Assembly (NCBI RefSeq): GCF_007293315.1
Contig: NZ_VLXZ01000004.1
Location: forward strand, 278,820-342,819
Reading direction: 5' to 3'
DNA length: 64,000 nt
DNA from: Alkalicoccobacillus porphyridii
Lineage (GTDB): Bacteria; Bacillota; Bacilli; Bacillales; Bacillaceae_D
Below are positions 61,731-64,000 of this stretch, piece by piece. The position numbers were made by a program, and so were the translations under genes. Position 1 is the first letter of the stretch. Every line of letters begins with the position of its first letter. Under the pieces are notes generated by a model, which worked only from the letters and a program-made list of their open reading frames with translations, was not told the origin of the DNA and ran no database searches.

Positions 61731-62078
61731 ATGAAACCAATATATCGTGAAGACGTGCAACATCGTTTGCAGGATTTTTTTAATCAACCTGTTTATATTC
61801 ACTTAGAAACGACCAATGGGGCCTATGCCACACATTTTGATGCCAGTTTTTTCTCCGCGAGTGCTTATATTCGGAATGCTAAGGTCACTATAGAAACCGG
61901 AAAGATCCTTGGTGAGGGACCGTACCGAGCAGGACTAAAAATTGAGCTTGGCTGGATCTATGCAGAGGGGCTAACTCATTTTGAGGATGAAGAACCCGGC
62001 CGACTTTTGCTTGCAGGTCATGGGGCAGAAGGTAAACTGGCTGTAGCCTTGCAAATCAGTCACACACCCTTTGAATAA
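61731..62078 (+). CDS. yojF: YojF family protein (DUF1806)
   Basis: 115 residues; CTGGAGGG precedes ATG. VYIHLETTNGAYATHFD and GWIYAEGLTHFE are as in B. subtilis YojF. It always precedes bshB2 in Bacilli; function not established. Confidence 0.9.
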   Translation: MKPIYREDVQHRLQDFFNQPVYIHLETTNGAYATHFDASFFSASAYIRNAKVTIETGKILGEGPYRAGLKIELGWIYAEGLTHFEDEEPGRLLLAGHGAEGKLAVALQISHTPFE

Positions 62079-62098
62079 TAGATAGGAGAGATTACGTG

Positions 62099-62770
62099 AT
62101 GAAACAAGAACGGCAAGTACTGGTTATCTTCCCGCATCCCGATGATGAAGCGTTTGGCGTTTCAGGAACCATCTCTGCACACCGTGCACAAGGTACCCCT
62201 GTTACGTACGCGTGCCTAACACTTGGAGAGATGGGTAGAAACTTAGGGAACCCACCTTTTGCTACTAGAGAATCACTTCCTAAAATACGAAAAAATGAAC
62301 TATTACAAGCTGCACAAGCAATGGATATTCAAGATTTACGTATGATGCGATTACGAGATAAAACCCTTGAATTTGAAGAAGATGAGAAGCTGAAACAAAT
62401 GGTTATTGATTTAGTTGAGGAACTTAACCCTTCTTTAGTGATCTCTTTTTATCCAGGTTATTCTGTTCACCCTGATCATGAAGCAACAGCCCGCGCAGTT
62501 GTTGCTGCCCTAGCTGAGCTTCCTCCCGCAAAGAGACCCGTTTTACACTGTTTAGCTTTTTCTAATGGACATGAAGAAGAAATAGGAGAACCTGATATGA
62601 TTCATGATGTTAGTGCGTACGCTGAGCAGAAAAAGGATGCGATGCGTGCCCATCTTTCTCAAACAGCTTGGATGCTTGCAGATATGGAGCCAAAATGGAA
62701 TGATGGAGATCCTGAAGCTCTCGCATGGCTTCAACGCGAACGATTCTGGACATATCGATTTGATGATTAA
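62099..62770 (+). CDS. bshB2: Bacillithiol biosynthesis deacetylase BshB2
   Basis: 223 residues from ATG 62099 (AGGAGAG upstream). PIG-L family: zinc site PHPDDEAF near the N-terminus and HPDHEA about residue 121. Removes the acetyl group from GlcNAc-malate on the way to bacillithiol. Confidence 0.92.
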   Translation: MKQERQVLVIFPHPDDEAFGVSGTISAHRAQGTPVTYACLTLGEMGRNLGNPPFATRESLPKIRKNELLQAAQAMDIQDLRMMRLRDKTLEFEEDEKLKQMVIDLVEELNPSLVISFYPGYSVHPDHEATARAVVAALAELPPAKRPVLHCLAFSNGHEEEIGEPDMIHDVSAYAEQKKDAMRAHLSQTAWMLADMEPKWNDGDPEALAWLQRERFWTYRFDD

Positions 62771-62788
62771 AGAAATGAGGTGAGCGCA

Positions 62789-63688
62789 ATGGCACAAGAA
62801 AAAGCTTTACTGCTTATTGACGGATTTAACTTATTAAGCCGTGGTTATTTTGCAACGGCCTACGGCAAGGAGGAGGCGGATCTCCCAAAGACAGAAGATG
62901 GCCTTTACACAAATGGACTTCGCGTTTTCTGGCAAAAGCTGTTTCAACTCATTAGCAAGCATGACATCTCTCACCTTGCCATTGCCTGGGATGTTAAACG
63001 CGAGGAGTCTATTCGTAGAATAAACTTTCCAGATTATAAGGCAACCCGAGGCGAATTGCCTGAACCGTTAATTCAGCAGTATCAAACATGTTTAACATTA
63101 ATTGAAGAGTTCGGGATAAAAGAACTGACCACTCCCCCATACGAAGCTGATGACGCCATCGGGGCCATCGCATCCATTTGGGAACGTGAAGAGACCGGAC
63201 CTTGTTATATCTATAGTAACGATAAAGATCTTCTGCAGCTATTAAGTCCGCAGACCTCTCAAATCATTGCAAGTAAACAAGGAGAGCACATCTATTCTCT
63301 CAGCCATTTCCAAGAAGAGTACGGAATAGAACCTGTTCAATGGCCAGATGTAAAAGCCCTACTTGGTGATAAAAGCGATAATATTCCAGGTTGCGCCGGC
63401 ATTGGCCCCAAGACCGGATTGCCTCTCATTCAACGATACGGCACAATAGAAGGAATCTATGAAAATATCGATTCACTAGAGCCACAATTCGCACGGTGCT
63501 TAAAAAAACTCCATGCCGGCCGTGAACATGCACATGTCAGTAAAGAGCTCGCAACCATTATTTGCGAGATTGAAAGCCTAGCTGATACCTCCTTTGCTGA
63601 CTATGAGATCCAGCTTCACTCTGATACCGTCGCCCAGGTACTCAAACCATACTCTATTCGCACGACATATCAGCAACCATTATTTTAA
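62789..63688 (+). CDS. ypcP: 5'-3' exonuclease, YpcP-like
   Basis: 299 residues from ATG 62789 (GAGGTGAG upstream). Acid clusters LLIDGFNLLSRGYF, YEADDAIGAIA, SNDKDLLQL and LGDKSDNIPGCAGIGPKT (H3TH) identify the Pol I-type 5' nuclease fold without polymerase. Removes RNA primers or flaps. Confidence 0.92.
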   Translation: MAQEKALLLIDGFNLLSRGYFATAYGKEEADLPKTEDGLYTNGLRVFWQKLFQLISKHDISHLAIAWDVKREESIRRINFPDYKATRGELPEPLIQQYQTCLTLIEEFGIKELTTPPYEADDAIGAIASIWEREETGPCYIYSNDKDLLQLLSPQTSQIIASKQGEHIYSLSHFQEEYGIEPVQWPDVKALLGDKSDNIPGCAGIGPKTGLPLIQRYGTIEGIYENIDSLEPQFARCLKKLHAGREHAHVSKELATIICEIESLADTSFADYEIQLHSDTVAQVLKPYSIRTTYQQPLF

Positions 63689-63750
63689 TATGAATGAGTA
63701 AGTGAAAGTACTATACAATATTGAATAAATCTATTCATTTTCCTGCCTAG

Positions 63751-63777
63751 CCCATCCATTTTATGGGTGGGTTTTTT
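63751..63777 (+). terminator. ypcP terminator
   Basis: CCCATCC (63751-63757) pairs with GGGTGGG (63765-63771), then TTTTTT. Confidence 0.85.
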
Positions 63778-63794
63778 AATGAGGAGACAGGGGT

Positions 63795-64000
63795 TCTTGG
63801 TAACAGAGGGCTAATTCTTGGTGTGCGGAGCTTCTTTTTTGGTATTGCCCTCCGGCTCTTGGTAAGGCGCTCGAGCTTCTTGGTATGGGGGGCTTCTTTC
63901 TTGCTATCACCCTCTGGCTCTTGGTAAGGCGCTCGAGCTTCTTGGTGTGCGGGACTTCTTTCTTGGTATCGCCCTCCGGCTCTTGGTAAGGCGCTTGGTC
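63795..64000. repeat. Tandem array of ~62 bp units (TCTTGGTA type), reaches window end
   Basis: Three units of about 62 bp, each with three sub-units opened by CTCTTGGTAAGG, TTCTTGGTRTG and TTTCTTGSTATC. Same core words and unit length as the array at 357-652 although the fillers differ. Confidence 0.8.

Noticed and set aside
1..64000. Insertion sequences or transposase genes
   Set aside because: No transposase-like protein and no matching terminal repeats were seen.

Overview
The window comes from an endospore-forming, low-GC Gram-positive bacterium of the family Bacillaceae. The flanks carry tgl, cotX-type coat genes, a gndA/zwf pair, a YtvA-type LOV-STAS photoreceptor and yojF-bshB2 (bacillithiol). 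Gene-end dispersed palindromic repeats and strong AGGAGG ribosome sites fit the same group. Species cannot be fixed from the sequence alone.

Layout. (1) 1-17819 is left chromosome: a cell-wall 3D-domain protein, gndA and zwf facing each other, an aldo/keto reductase, a SAM-riboswitch-controlled gene of unknown function, a MOSC protein, tgl, an MFS pump and a spore-coat operon with a sigma-K-type promoter. (2) 17820-57599 is a complete-looking temperate siphovirus prophage of about 39.8 kb with the gene order of Listeria phage A118. (3) 57600-64000 is right chromosome: a metallophosphoesterase, a trypsin-like membrane protease, yycC, ytvA, yojF-bshB2 and a 5'-3' exonuclease.

The prophage sits inside a permease gene. 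The 5' part (17444-17824) and 3' part (57595-58652) are separated by a 5-bp common core TAGCT. Joining them at the core restores one 477-codon reading frame, and the two phage ends join into an imperfectly symmetric attP. The large serine integrase ends 26 bp from attR. From attR leftward the prophage carries integrase, an ImmR/ImmA-type switch with AGCGA operators, then leftward early genes (Bet/RecT, an iteron-bearing replication protein, SSB, RecU, Dam-type methylase, several tiny zinc-ribbon and membrane proteins), a late sigma-like regulator, an accessory island, terS-terL-portal-minor capsid-scaffold-capsid-connectors-tail tube-chaperones-tape measure-Dit-SGNH fibre-tail spike, two holin-like genes, an endolysin, an ATP-dependent ligase and an SOS-controlled pair of genes at attL.

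Most notable points: the capsid and tail-tube genes both end at the same G-rich sequence, from which a -1 frameshift would append related 22-residue tails; a protease-less LexA DNA-binding domain sits behind its own LexA box; an orphan gene lies behind a clear S-box riboswitch; a three-unit accessory island lies between terS and the late regulator; ssb is frameshifted at an A6 run; one promoter-RBS module is shared between a chromosomal and a prophage gene. Many start codons were moved from the longest reading frame to the one with a proper ribosome site, and nine short genes that a 60-codon cut-off would miss are added.
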